Made by a program: the position numbers and the translations under genes
The notes under the pieces: generated by a model
Database searches by the model: none
Told to the model about the DNA's origin: nothing
The model's input: the letters and a program-made list of their open reading frames with translations, nothing else
In this document: positions 27,901 through 39,900 of the stretch, in pieces
How positions within the stretch are numbered: the first letter of the stretch is position 1
How the letters are laid out: the number at the start of each line of letters is the position of its first letter
From: Stercorarius parasiticus
Lineage: Eukaryota; Chordata; Aves; Charadriiformes; Stercorariidae
NCBI GenBank assembly: GCA_013396915.1
Contig: VWZL01001947.1
Coordinates: forward strand, 1 to 64,000
DNA: 64,000 bases
Reading direction: 5' to 3'

Positions 27901-30900
27901 AGGGTGAAAAGTTCTTCTTACAGGGAACTCTTACCTTCTGTGGCTTTAGTAAACATTGTTTGAAGTAAAGACCTTGGCTACTTGAATCAAAGGACACAAG
28001 TAATTCCCAACAAAACAATTTGATCCCATTTTCAAACATAAAGCGGAAAATAGAAAGGGACACTAATTGGGCAATATACGTTCCCCTGGGAGTTGAAAAG
28101 GGAAGTTGTGCATGAAAAGAAAATAAGTTTATGGAACTGAAGAATGCGACTGAAAGTCATGAACAGGCTAGCAGTCACATTCATGCGCGAGGAATGTTGG
28201 TACGTTTGTTTCGGTCTCCCGCATAAATGCAGTATCTCTGCTTGCCAAGTCCAGTGTGTGGAAAAGAGCCAAAATTAGGGCTAGAAACACACTGGAAGAA
28301 ACCCCATTATCTTGAAATGTACTTAACTTCAAAAAATAAGTTTTCCCACTTGATTTCCCTGGCTTGCAGTATGGTTTCTGATTTTTAAACGTTTTCTTTT
28401 CTTTTTCCTGTTGCTAAGTGAAAGTCTCATATAAACAAAGGAAATCAACTGTGGTAAAAGGATGGAAATGACTGTATGCAAAAAGCTGTCAAATCTACAG
28501 AGTAAGCAAACTGGAAAAAAACATTTCTTAACCTAATCCTTTCAGTCACAGCAATGCCGTGCAGCACTCGTGCTGTTCAGAGAAAGTTAGTGCGTTGTGG
28601 GTTAAAACTGTTTGGAATTAATTCTCTCAATTTAAGAAAAAGAGTTTCTGTAGTCTCAGTGATATGCTTGGGGCTTTTTCTGGGTTTTGGGTTTTTGGTT
28701 TTGCGTTTCTTTCACAGAAGGAGCAATTTTGAGGATAACCGTAAGCATGAAGGTTATGCACTTGAGGACCTGCAGGGTCATATTCAAGTTACTTTTTAAG
28801 AGACTAAAGCTTCCTTCAGCTTCCTCCTGCACGGTCACGGGATGGAACACTCCAGAGAGCAAACAGGTCACCTGGGGGCTGAATCACCCTTTGGATACTT
28901 GTTTCTCTCCACTGCAGGTACAAGGAGGCTGCGCTCCTAACGAGGAGCCTCACTGAGCACCTGAGTACTGGAAGAGCTAATCTTAAAGGCATTTTTATGA
29001 CCTGAAGCTCACATAATGCTTTATCTGTATATATAGTGGACGCAATGCATGTTTGGATGTGAGCACGGTCTCAGGTCTTGTACCAATGGTCTATACCTAA
29101 CACAGCATAGGAAAAGACATGGTTTAGATGTCATACGTCTACTTAATTACAGAAATTGTATCGACCTATTCATATTAAATGGATATATAGCTGTTGGTTT
29201 AAAGAAATGTCAGCAGAGCAAGAAAAAAGATCATCTCCTGCAATGGCTTATGCCACAGTTCTCAAACTATGATCCACAGGCAGCTAACGAGTTATATATG
29301 CTAGCTGTTCTATTTCCAGCTACGAGCAGTTTAAGTAGATTAAATATTACCCCAGATTCTTTCTTTTAATAATACAAGGGATGTTAAGCACTCAGGAGGG
29401 CAGGTGGTCTGCATAATCATTGAATAGGAAAGGCCCAAGAGACAATCTCATTAAGACACCCTTTTTATGAAAAATTTTGAGGATTCCTACAATAACAGCA
29501 AAATCTAGTCCAATAATAGGGAGCGAGTACAGAATGCTATGGAATTTAGCACCTGTAAATATGCTCCCTTTGAAATGGTGAATTAGATGTGCAGCAGGAT
29601 CTGGTCACACTTCAAAGAATAATATGCAGAGCTGAAGATCCATCTGTTTGCTCTTGCTATCACATTGAGGCTCCTGTATGCTAAGCAGTCTTTTGACTAC
29701 TTCAAAGCACGTTTGAAGTCTTTGCTGTGCCTATCCCATGCAGAAAAAAGCAAACGTGCCTTAACAATATGAGTAGCTGGTATTTTTGTTCATTTTACTT
29801 GTAAATGAAAACAATTTGTTCCTGCTACGTATCATTTCTGGACACTCTTTTTTTTCGTTTTTCTATTTTTTTAGCTACGATAGCGAGGGCCGTCTAACAA
29901 ACGTTACATTCCCAACTGGAGTTGTCACTAACCTTCATGGGGAAATGGAAAGGGCTATCACAGTGGACATTGAGTCATCCAGCAGAGAGGAAGACGTCAG
30001 CATCACTTCCAACTTATCATCAATTGATTCTTTCTATACCATGGTCCAAGGTACTGTAAACAAAACATTTCTCAGCAGATACCTGACCTGAAAGCTGTCT
30101 TCTTATGGTACAAGCCACTCCAGTCGGATGCGTTAGAGGGAAGCTTTAGAGGCGTAGTGTTTGGAGGAAGGGGTGATACATACATGTTTTCATACATGTA
30201 TAAAAAGAACTGTTCAGGGAAAGAAGGACTTGCAATGAAAGTAAAATTAAATATGTTTTCCAACCACATAGCTTTTGTAAACAGCTATGGGAAGTAGTTA
30301 GAATACCTGCTTTGCATTAAAAGGGGATCTTGGAAAGGAAAGAGAAATGGACTGAAAGGGAAATAGGTGTAGAAATAGGGTGAAGTGAGATTTTAGCTTT
30401 AAAACTGCATGCGACATCCTAGCAGCCACAACCTTGCAAAAGTCAGTAGTCATAGTATGCTTACGATTAGGCCAAAAATGCCTAATGAAACAGCAGAAAA
30501 TGTGGTTTTTGCCAGTCCAAAGAATATACTCGGAGGGTGGGATCTTCTTAAGCATTTAAGCAACTTTGCAGATAGGTCCCAAAGGCATTTGTTCTCTCGT
30601 GCGGTACGGATACTCTTACCAGTCTCACCCTGGGTGTTTATACCATTGGGTCAGTTATGTGAAGTCCAGATGTTACATGTATAAAGCGTGCAGGACAAAA
30701 GCAGACTCAACCCACGTGGGTAACCGGTGCTTCTCCCTCTTGCCTTTTCAGATCAGTTAAGGAATAGCTACCAGATTGGTTATGACGGCTCGCTGCGAAT
30801 CCTCTATGCCAGCGGCCTGGACTCACACTACCAGACAGAGCCGCACGTGTTGGCTGGCACTGCCAACCCAACCGTGGCAAAGAGGAACATGACCCTCCCG

Positions 30901-33900
30901 GGGGAGAACGGGCAGAACCTGGTGGAGTGGCGATTCCGGAAAGAGCAAGCCCAGGGAAAGGTCAACGTGTTTGGCCGAAAGCTTCGGGTAAGCACACAAG
31001 CATGTGTGGTACCTACTGCATCCTCATTAAGTGAGAGGAAATGTAAATACATCCCTGTAGGTATCGCCATCCAACAATCACAGAATACTCACTGTAGACA
31101 AACTTACTGTAGAGCTGGAAGTACTTGCTTTTATTACTTCACTTACTGGCTGTTTTCCTTATTAATTGCTCTTTTCTGTGGATTTTAAACTGTTGGTTTT
31201 AGCCTGGAATGCACTAGAGTGAATTGGGATAAAAGAATAATTATCTGCTTTCCCTCACTGTTTTTGTTTCTGGTACGGAATTCCCACGCCTCACTTTGAA
31301 TCTTGTTTTCAATTATTCTACCATAAGTTAGCACAGTCCTAGGATTTTCTTTCTTTTTTTATTTTAAATAAAAATTGCACTAATACTTATTTCTGGTAGA
31401 AAGGGTTTAACTGTCTGTGCATGTGTACTGCGTATTCCTCCAACATATGTCTTTACCATTTTGTTGGCATTTCTTCCTCCTATATAGTGAATGAAATATA
31501 AGTAGGAAGCAAACTATGATTTATGACAGCCATTTGGTAAAGGCAACGTAGATTAAGCATTTAAAATTGGGTTGCCAGGAGACCATTTCAAGACCACATT
31601 GGAGGTCTGACTTACTATTAGAACTGAACTCAGTTCTTTAAAATAAGGCATGGGCAGTATATCAAACGAAGGTAAGTAATTTCAGACCACTTGACTTCCA
31701 AGAGGTAACATGCCATTTTAAATCTTAAAATATTTTATATCTTCCTTTGGGACGAGAAATGAGGGAATGCTGTCATGCACCTTACATTCCTCTCTACCAC
31801 TTGCTCTGCAAGAAGAATGGATTTTTTTCCAAGAAGGAAGAACGATTATGCGCAGTAGCTGCTGCTTGAGAACAACGTATTTGTACCTAGCTGTGGCAGC
31901 TGCCTGACATGGATAAGGAACAGGAAAAGGAACGCTTGTGGTTCTGGTTCATAGGCATGTCATTGCATAGCACAGTGGCATAATACACCTGCCAATTCAT
32001 TTGTGAAAAGAAGCCCAAGAGAAAATAAAATAACCATACCGATGGCATTTGGTTTTGGCAGTGAAACAAATCGCCGTGAGCGCAGTTCTCAAAAGTGAAG
32101 CAAAATTTTGGTATTCAAGTGCAGAGGAGGTAAAAGAAATGTCATGGGCACCTTTAGCTTGGAAGAGTTACCAGTAAAAAAGGAGCAGCAGAGAAGAGGG
32201 AAAGATTTAACAGGATGGAGGGGAAAGTGAGAGATTATAGATTAGGATAAAATAGTAGTAATTAAGTGTTTATACAAATGAGACAAGCAGGGCAGGTGGA
32301 GATGGGCTAATAAGAGAAAAATGCGTCAAAAAAAAAAAAAAGTAAAGAACCTTGTCAGCAAAGAAAAAAAAAAGGAAGGTTTTTGAAATTCATTTACATG
32401 GGAAGATATTACAGAAACGTCGCTCGGGGGTGGGTGGGGGGATGTAGGAAAGCAGAGAAAGAAAACAACAGAAAGATGAACAGGAATAACTTAGGGAGCT
32501 CATAATTTCCATCTACAGATATGTCAGTAGCATTTTGCTGCAAAGAAGACAAATGTAGACAAAAAACAGTGACAAAATGTATTGCCAGTAAATGTACTCA
32601 TATATATGACGCTTTCACTGCATTATATATATATGCAGTATCTAACGTTACCAAGTACACTCTCAGGTACTCTCCTGGTTTTCTAGCTCGTATTAGTTCT
32701 ACCCATTACTAGTAGTCTTTATAAATAAATTAGGAATTATGCCACCACCCCTTAACTAAACAATCCTCTCTCAGTGTTCTGTTCAGACTTGTTTCGTATT
32801 CGTTCAATAAGCTAATCTTGTCCCTGGACCTGTAGGTTTGGTCTGTAGGCCGGCCTTTGGCAGAGGTCCTGACAGTCCTCTACATGAAAGAGCCTTTTTA
32901 GGGCATTTGTACTGAGGCCAGACAGACCCTCGCTCACAAGGGCCTCAAATAAAGGAACCGGTACGAGCTCTGTCTCAAGGGGTGCCCCCAGAGCAGACAG
33001 GTAACACAGATGGGGGGGCTCACAGGAAGAGTTTGCTCTGCCTCCTCCTGAGACCTGATGTACTCCAAGCACTGCAGAGGTCCCCAGTTGTCACGTTACC
33101 TCTTGAATCTCTCTGTAAGGCACAGCAACATACTGCTGCTCCTAATGGCGGAATTACACTCAGATTTCATGCTTCTCATTGGAAAGAAAAACAGGAGTTA
33201 AAGGAGAGCAGGACAGATGGACACCTAAATTACTGAAACATAGCAGGAGAGTAGGTAGGGACTGTCAAGAGATTCAGTTTTGTGTCATTAAGTGTTTCTT
33301 CATTGAAAATTTCCTGAATTCCTATTTTGTATTGGGTTTGCGTGGCAAGGTTTTCGTAGTGGGGGGCTACAGGGGTGGCTTCTGTGAGAAGCTGCTAGAA
33401 GCTTCATCCAAGTCCAATAGAGCTAATGCCAGTGGGTCCAAGACGGACCCACCACTGGCCAAGGCTGAGCCCATCAGCGACAGTGGTAGTGCCTCTGGGA
33501 TAATATTGTTAAGAAGTGGTAAAAAACCTGTGCAGCTGCAGCCAGAGGGAGGAGTAAGAATATGTGAAAGAGCTCTGTAGGCCCCAAGGTCAGTGCAGAA
33601 GGAGTGGGAGGAGGTGCTCCAGGTGCTGGAGCAGAGATTCCCCCATAGCCCGTGGTGAAGACCATTGTGAGGCAGGCTGACCCCCTGCAGCCCACGGAGG
33701 TCCATGGTGGGGCAGAGATCCACCTGCAGCCCATGGAGGTCCATGGTGGGGCAGAGATCCACCTGCAGCCCACGGAGGTCCATGGTGGAGCAGAGACCCA
33801 CCTGCAGCCCCTGGAGGACGCCATGCTGGAGCAGGCGGATGCCTGAAGGAGGCTGTGAACTTGTGGGAAGCCCACGCTGGAGCAGGCTCCTGGCAGGACC

Positions 33901-36900
33901 TGTGGCCCTGTGGAGAGAGGAGCCCACACTGGAGCAGGTTTGCTGGCAGGACTTGTGACCCCATGGAAGGGTCCCAGGCTGGAGCAGTTCATGAAGAACT
34001 GCAGCCTGTGGGAAGGACTTATGTTGGAGAAGTTCGCGAAGGACTGTCTCCTGTGGGAGGAACCCCACGCTGGAGCAGGGGAAGAGTGTGAGGAGTTCTC
34101 CCCTGTGGTGGAAGGAGTGGCAAAAACAATGTGTGATGGACTGACCACAAACCCCATTCCCCGTCCCCCTGTGCCACTCACGGGGAGGAGGTAGAGAAAT
34201 CAGGAATGAAGTTGAGCCCGGGAAGAAGGGAGGGTAAGGGGGGAGGTCTATTGAGATTTGAGTTTATTTCTCATTACCCTACTCTGATTTGATTGGCAAT
34301 AAATTAAATTTCCCCAAGTCGAGTCTGTTTTACCTGCGACAGTAATGGGCGAGTGACCTCCCTGTCCTTACCTCAACCCACGAGCCTTTAGATTTATTTT
34401 CTCCCCCGTGCACAGCTGAGGAGGGGAGTGATACAGCAGCTTTGGTGGCACCTGGTGTCCAGCCAGGGTCAACCCACCACATATTTTTATCATAACGAGA
34501 CCCAGTGGTTTCAAATACATTTGGAGAGTGACTGTCTCAGGCACGACAAAAATGTTCAAGTTTTGCTGTAAAAGCATTTTGGTAGCAGAGCTGTTGTTAA
34601 GAAATGCTTCGGTTGAAGGCAGTACTTCAGCTGACATACGTTAGTCCAGCCCCATGCTGTCCAGTGAAAGAAGCTCTAACACCAAAACTTGCTGTTACTA
34701 TAATTGCCGTCTGTATTACCAGACTATGCAAGCACAGCCAAAATTTCACCAAAAGCTCACGTCTGAAAGCAAGAGGTCTGTCAGCAGAATCTGGAAGCAG
34801 GAATCTGGCTGGAGAAAGAGGCATTTCCTTCCTTTCCCCTCTATCCTGCCCTTACAGAGACCAGACAGATGGAAAGCGAGAAGGCAAGGGAGGTTATTAT
34901 CCCGCATAGCAGCTAAGGCAGTCGGACAGCCAGATTAAGTACTTTGCTGCAATTGACACCGGAAGGATGTGCTTTGCCAAGAAATTAACCACAATTGCTT
35001 GGACATCTGCCTTAACCATAAAACCACCCTTCCCTCTTTGCCAATTCAGAAATCAGAAGTGCCCATTCTCACTTCAGTGTCTTAGCCCGAGAGGTAGACA
35101 AGAAAATTAATTAAAATCATAATTAAATGTAAAATAAGGAAGGGAAGATGGAGAGAAAAGGAGGGAAAAAAAATTCAGAGAAGCAAAACAGGCAGGGAAA
35201 TGCAGAGATGAGTGCAGGCATGCATGGGAGAGGGTGGGAAATACAAGCCAGAGATAAACAAGATTTAAGAGTGAATTTAGGCAAATGATTGAGTATTAAG
35301 TGTTGGAAAATTGAAACAAAAGCTACCTGAAAATGAAAAAGTCCAAAAAAAACCAACAAAAAGGAAGTGAATGGGAAGTTTAACCTACTGCTAGAATCAG
35401 TCCTGTAGTGTTAATTTAAATACCATTTGATGGCTCATTAAATATATAAAGTAGCTATTCTGCACCTGCTAGGTTTTGCACTCCTTATTTAGAAGATTTA
35501 CATGAAAACTTTTGTTCTGAAATTCATTGTGCAGATTATTCTCATGCCAGCAATTTCATATTGGAAAGGAGAAAGGTAGTGTAGATAGACGGACAGACAG
35601 ACCGACCAACCGATTAAGCAAAACCGAGCATTTTTAGGATTTTTTTTTTTTCATATTTGCCTATGACCCATCATCAGCACTTTAATACTTTTTATGCCAG
35701 TAACAAAGGATCTAATTTATATTGCTCTTTTAGAAGCTCGTCAGCCTCAGGGTGCAAGTACCAAAGTCCGGGATACATGGCTTTTTGAACATACAGCCCT
35801 GTAAAATGCAAAGATCCTCCAGTCATCTCTTTGGTCAGGATATCTATTTTATTTTCTTGTTCTTTTCTGAATGTTATTTAGCCATCTTTCTTCACCTCTT
35901 CGTAACATCAATTACTTGAAAAGGAACTTTAAAAAAAAATTTTAATAGACATAGCTATATGTCCATTTGTCCCGTATTTACCATACGTTAGCAAAATACA
36001 GTGTTGGAAAGTCTTAGTTATCAGTGTTTCATCCTCACCTGGAAAAACTTTAAAAAAACACAGCAGACACAGAAATGGTTTACAGATGAACAAGGAAATC
36101 CTAAAGGCCTGTTTGAGAGCACTAAAAAACAGTTCAGTGCAGAGAGGGAAGAGAGACTTGCGAAGATGGCAATGTGGGAAAAGAAAACCAGACATTTTCC
36201 TTTCATAAATACAAAAATGAGAGCTCATTCAATGATACTGAAAGTTAGAGTGTTTAGAACACTAAAGCAGGAGGCGGGAGACAACAGGACTTCAATGTAA
36301 AAGTATTGTGTAGAAATCACTATCCACCACAATAGTTTACATATATAAATAATACAGTTTTCAACATAAATGTATCTAGACTAAGGCTTGAATTTCAAAT
36401 GAAAAGAGTTATGAACCAGAGCATTGACAACTGTTTTTCAGTGGTTCAGTAATCTTCCGGTCATTTATGGCTTTCAGTGGGCAGTTAACTGGGCGAAAGA
36501 CAGAACCCTCTACTAAGGATTATTTCAGCCCCATAAACGTATTGCAGCTGCGGATGGCATACCGAGTTCAACTTCCGTGTGATCCAGAAGGGGAAAGAAA
36601 GCCTACATTCTAAAAACCGTTTAATCTAAATTTGAACATTTAACATGCTTTTGAAGGTCTTAATTTTGTATTTACCGTTTTGAAAAATACTTGCTGTGGA
36701 GGATTAGGATTCAGTTCTTTCTTAGCGTGACTGTTACGAACCAGACAAGGGGTTGCTGGGAATACGTTTTGACAATAATTTGCAGAAATGCTTTGGACTG
36801 CCTGCAAAAGAAGTAGTTTGTTCATGGAAACGGCCCCATTTATTACAGAAGTTTTCACTGCACATCTTCTGGTATTTTCTTAACAGTTGACTAAGCATCA

Positions 36901-39900
36901 AGAAAGAACACATTGCAACAGATTCTGGGCCACCTCTTCATATAATGAGACCTTCTAAAGTAGATGCTAATGTAGTGCCTTGCATTTATGTCAAGAAGTT
37001 GCTAAAATAATTTACGCACACAGCAAATCAATCATTGTAAATGGTATTTACAGAATAGGTAGCTTTGTGGAAATAATAAGTGGCTAGGGTTTGAACAGCA
37101 TGATTTATTGTGTCATTCTGTTTGCTTTAAAAAGGTTAATGGCAGAAACCTCCTTTCAGTTGACTTTGATCGAACCACAAAGACAGAAAAGATCTACGAT
37201 GACCACCGTAAATTCCTGCTGAGGATTGCCTACGACACGTCAGGCCACCCCACCCTGTGGCTCCCGAGCAGCAAGCTGATGGCTGTCAATGTTACCTACT
37301 CATCCACGGGTCAAATAGGCAGCATACAGCGAGGGACGACTAGTGAAAAAATAGAGTATGATGGACAGGGAAGGATAGTGTCTAGAGTGTTTGCTGATGG
37401 GAAAACCTGGAGTTACACCTACTTGGAAAAGGTAAAGAACACTCAGCTTTTAAAAAACGCTTTGAATGGGCTGAAATTCTGCAGCATCTGACTGCTGTGT
37501 ACAAAGCAAAAACAGGTAGTAGAAGCACATTTCAATTATTCTAAGTATCAACATGTGATTCCTAGGGGAATGTTTTATACAATAGATATGTAATCACGCT
37601 GTAGCTAATTGCTAGGAATTGATGTCTTTTTAAATTATTTAGGCCACTGACTAACAAGAAGCATCTGTATTTACCTTTTATCTTAACACTTAAAATAAGG
37701 TGCGGGGACTAGATCCCTGCAGTGTAATTCAGCTGAAAATAGTTTGTTTGTAAAATCTTCACTGTTGTTTTTTTTCACTACCAAGAAAAGCTCTTGCTTC
37801 TAAATAGTTTCAGCTGTCAATTTGTACTTCCTATATGTTGTAGCATCGAAATAAATGATAGGTCAGGAATCTTCATTATATACGACGATTGCTGAAAAAT
37901 AGCTCTCCCTCTAGAAATATCTGTGAAAATCCCCCTTGTGAGATCTCATGCCTGCTATGCAAAAAGAGAATCCGTTTCCTTCTGGGGTTTAAATATATTT
38001 CTATTGAAGCTGTTGCTCAGCAAATACTGTTTACTAGTCATTGCAGACATAATTTAATCAAGACCTATGATACATAATAGCCACACATCAGAAAAATGTC
38101 AGAATAATTCCGAGTAGCTCCTTTTGATATAAATGTTCCAACAATTGTTTTGCCTGTGTCTGAAAAGCTTACAGAACAAGAACACAGTATTCGGGGATCT
38201 CAGGCTATTCAGATTCTTCAAAATCATCTCTAATTGTAGGGAAGAAATTGTATCTCCCATATGTTGTTCTCCTCGTGAGTTAATGGCTCTAAGACAGTTT
38301 TACTTCTTCCCATATTAAACATGACTTATCTGAATCCATTGACAATCTGCTGTTTAGCTGCGAGTGCTTGATAAAAGAGTGATACAGTCATAACAAGTAG
38401 CAAATTATGAATGTGGAACTACTAATTACAGAACCCCTTACAATTAAGCATCCAAGTAAATTAGGCAGGGAGATGTTAACAACATGTAAGGTCAAGGATA
38501 ACTCAATTAAAGAGGAGATAATTTTCTCAAGTGGGAATGTCACATTTTTGTGAAGAAATAGTATCAGTATATGGGGGGGTAATCCACCATTTGTCACATG
38601 GTAAAAATCTGTTCTTAATTTTCAGTCAATGGTTCTTCTGCTTCATAGCCAACGGCAGTATATCTTCGAATATGATTTGTTGGATCGGCTTTCTGCTGTC
38701 ACCATGCCCAGTGTTGCTCGTCATACCATGCAGACTATCCGCTCCATTGGCTATTACCGGAATATATACAACCCCCCGGAAAGTAATGCGTCTGTTATAA
38801 TGGACTACAATGAAGAAGGGCAGCTCCTTCAAACGGCTTTCCTGGGGACAAGCCGAAGAGTATTATTCAAGTACAGACGGCAGACCAAGCTCTCAGAAAT
38901 TTTATACGATAGTACAAGAGTTAGTTTTACTTATGATGAGACAGCAGGAGTCCTGAAAACAGTAAACCTGCAAAGCGATGGTTTTATCTGCACCATTAGA
39001 TACAGGCAAATTGGCCCATTGATTGACAGACAGATTTTCCGCTTTAGCGAAGACGGAATGGTAAATGCCCGATTTGACTACAGCTATGACAATAGCTTCA
39101 GAGTGACTAGCATGCAAGGCGTCATCAATGAAACCCCACTGCCTATTGATCTCTACCAGTTTGATGATATCTCTGGCAAAGTTGAACAGTTTGGAAAATT
39201 TGGGGTTATATATTATGATATTAACCAGATCATTTCGACAGCTGTAATGACCTACACAAAACACTTTGATGCACATGGCCGCATCAAGGAGATTCAGTAT
39301 GAAATATTTCGGTCGTTAATGTATTGGATTACAATTCAGTACGATAACATGGGACGAGTGACAAAAAGAGAAATTAAGATCGGGCCATTTGCCAACACCA
39401 CGAAATACGCTTACGAATATGATGTAGATGGTCAGCTCCAGACAGTTTATCTGAATGAAAAAATAATGTGGCGATATAACTATGACCTGAACGGCAACCT
39501 CCACTTGCTCAACCCCAGCAGCAGTGCCCGTTTGACACCACTTCGCTATGACCTGAGAGACAGAATAACTCGACTGGGGGATGTTCAGTACCGATTAGAT
39601 GAAGATGGATTTCTGCGCCAGAGGGGTACTGAAATCTTTGAATACAGTTCAAAGGGCCTTCTTACGCGAGTTTATAGCAAAGGCAGCGGGTGGACGGTGA
39701 TTTACCGTTATGATGGACTTGGACGACGAGTTTCCAGTAAAACTAGCCTTGGACAGCATCTCCAGTTTTTTTACGCAGACCTTACTTACCCAACCAGGAT
39801 AACTCATGTGTATAACCACTCGAGTTCGGAAATCACATCCCTTTACTATGATCTGCAAGGACACCTTTTTGCCATGGAAATTAGCAGTGGAGACGAGTTT

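Larger units (their letters stand above)
13476..29874 (+). other. TENM2 intron, 16.4 kb
   Basis: Bounded by GTAAGT and TTTTTTTAG. The flanking codon halves (GA and C) join to Asp, so no exon is missing by phase. It contains a TA/CA microsatellite (13519-13547), a (CTTTTT)n tract (14749-14792), a CR1 scrap (16341-16406), a CR1 copy (17108-17393), a pyrimidine-rich block (about 19060-19760), and a small GC-rich patch (22990-23170). The remaining sequence, including most of 20000-29800, is AT-rich with no recognised element. Confidence 0.85.
33328..34481 (+). mobile_element. Solo LTR of an avian endogenous retrovirus
   Basis: 1,154 bp starting TGTATTGGGTTTGCGTGGCA and ending CAACCCACCACA, that is TG...CA ends. 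It is flanked by a perfect 5-bp duplication TATTT (33323-33327 and 34482-34486). An AATAAA at 34298 in the 3' third followed by a GT-rich stretch marks it as sense to TENM2. I recognise the family as abundant in bird genomes, but I do not assign a database name. The 5-bp duplication favours an ERVL-like (class III) element. No retroviral internal genes flank it, so it arose by LTR-LTR recombination. It includes three tandem 39-bp units. Confidence 0.88.
30988..37134 (+). other. TENM2 intron, 6.1 kb
   Basis: Bounded by GTAAGC and TTAAAAAG. It carries the solo LTR (33328-34481) and a short GACA/ACCG-type simple repeat near 35581-35612. The segment 32810-33230 is GC-richer than its surroundings with short frames on both strands that match nothing I know. 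The rest is AT-rich. Confidence 0.87.

Noticed and set aside
29049..29369. 106-codon plus-strand open frame near exon 29875
   Set aside because: Not in phase with or spliced to the flanking exons, and no family match; the flanking codon halves already join perfectly without it.
33367..34194. Long open frames on both strands (up to 235 codons) with repeated peptides
   Set aside because: They lie wholly within the solo LTR and are produced by its 39-bp tandem units and GC-rich repeats; they have no retroviral gene similarity.
36001..36300. 99-codon Lys-rich open frame in the LTR-bearing intron
   Set aside because: AT/purine-rich composition, with an equally long frame on the opposite strand; no similarity recognised.
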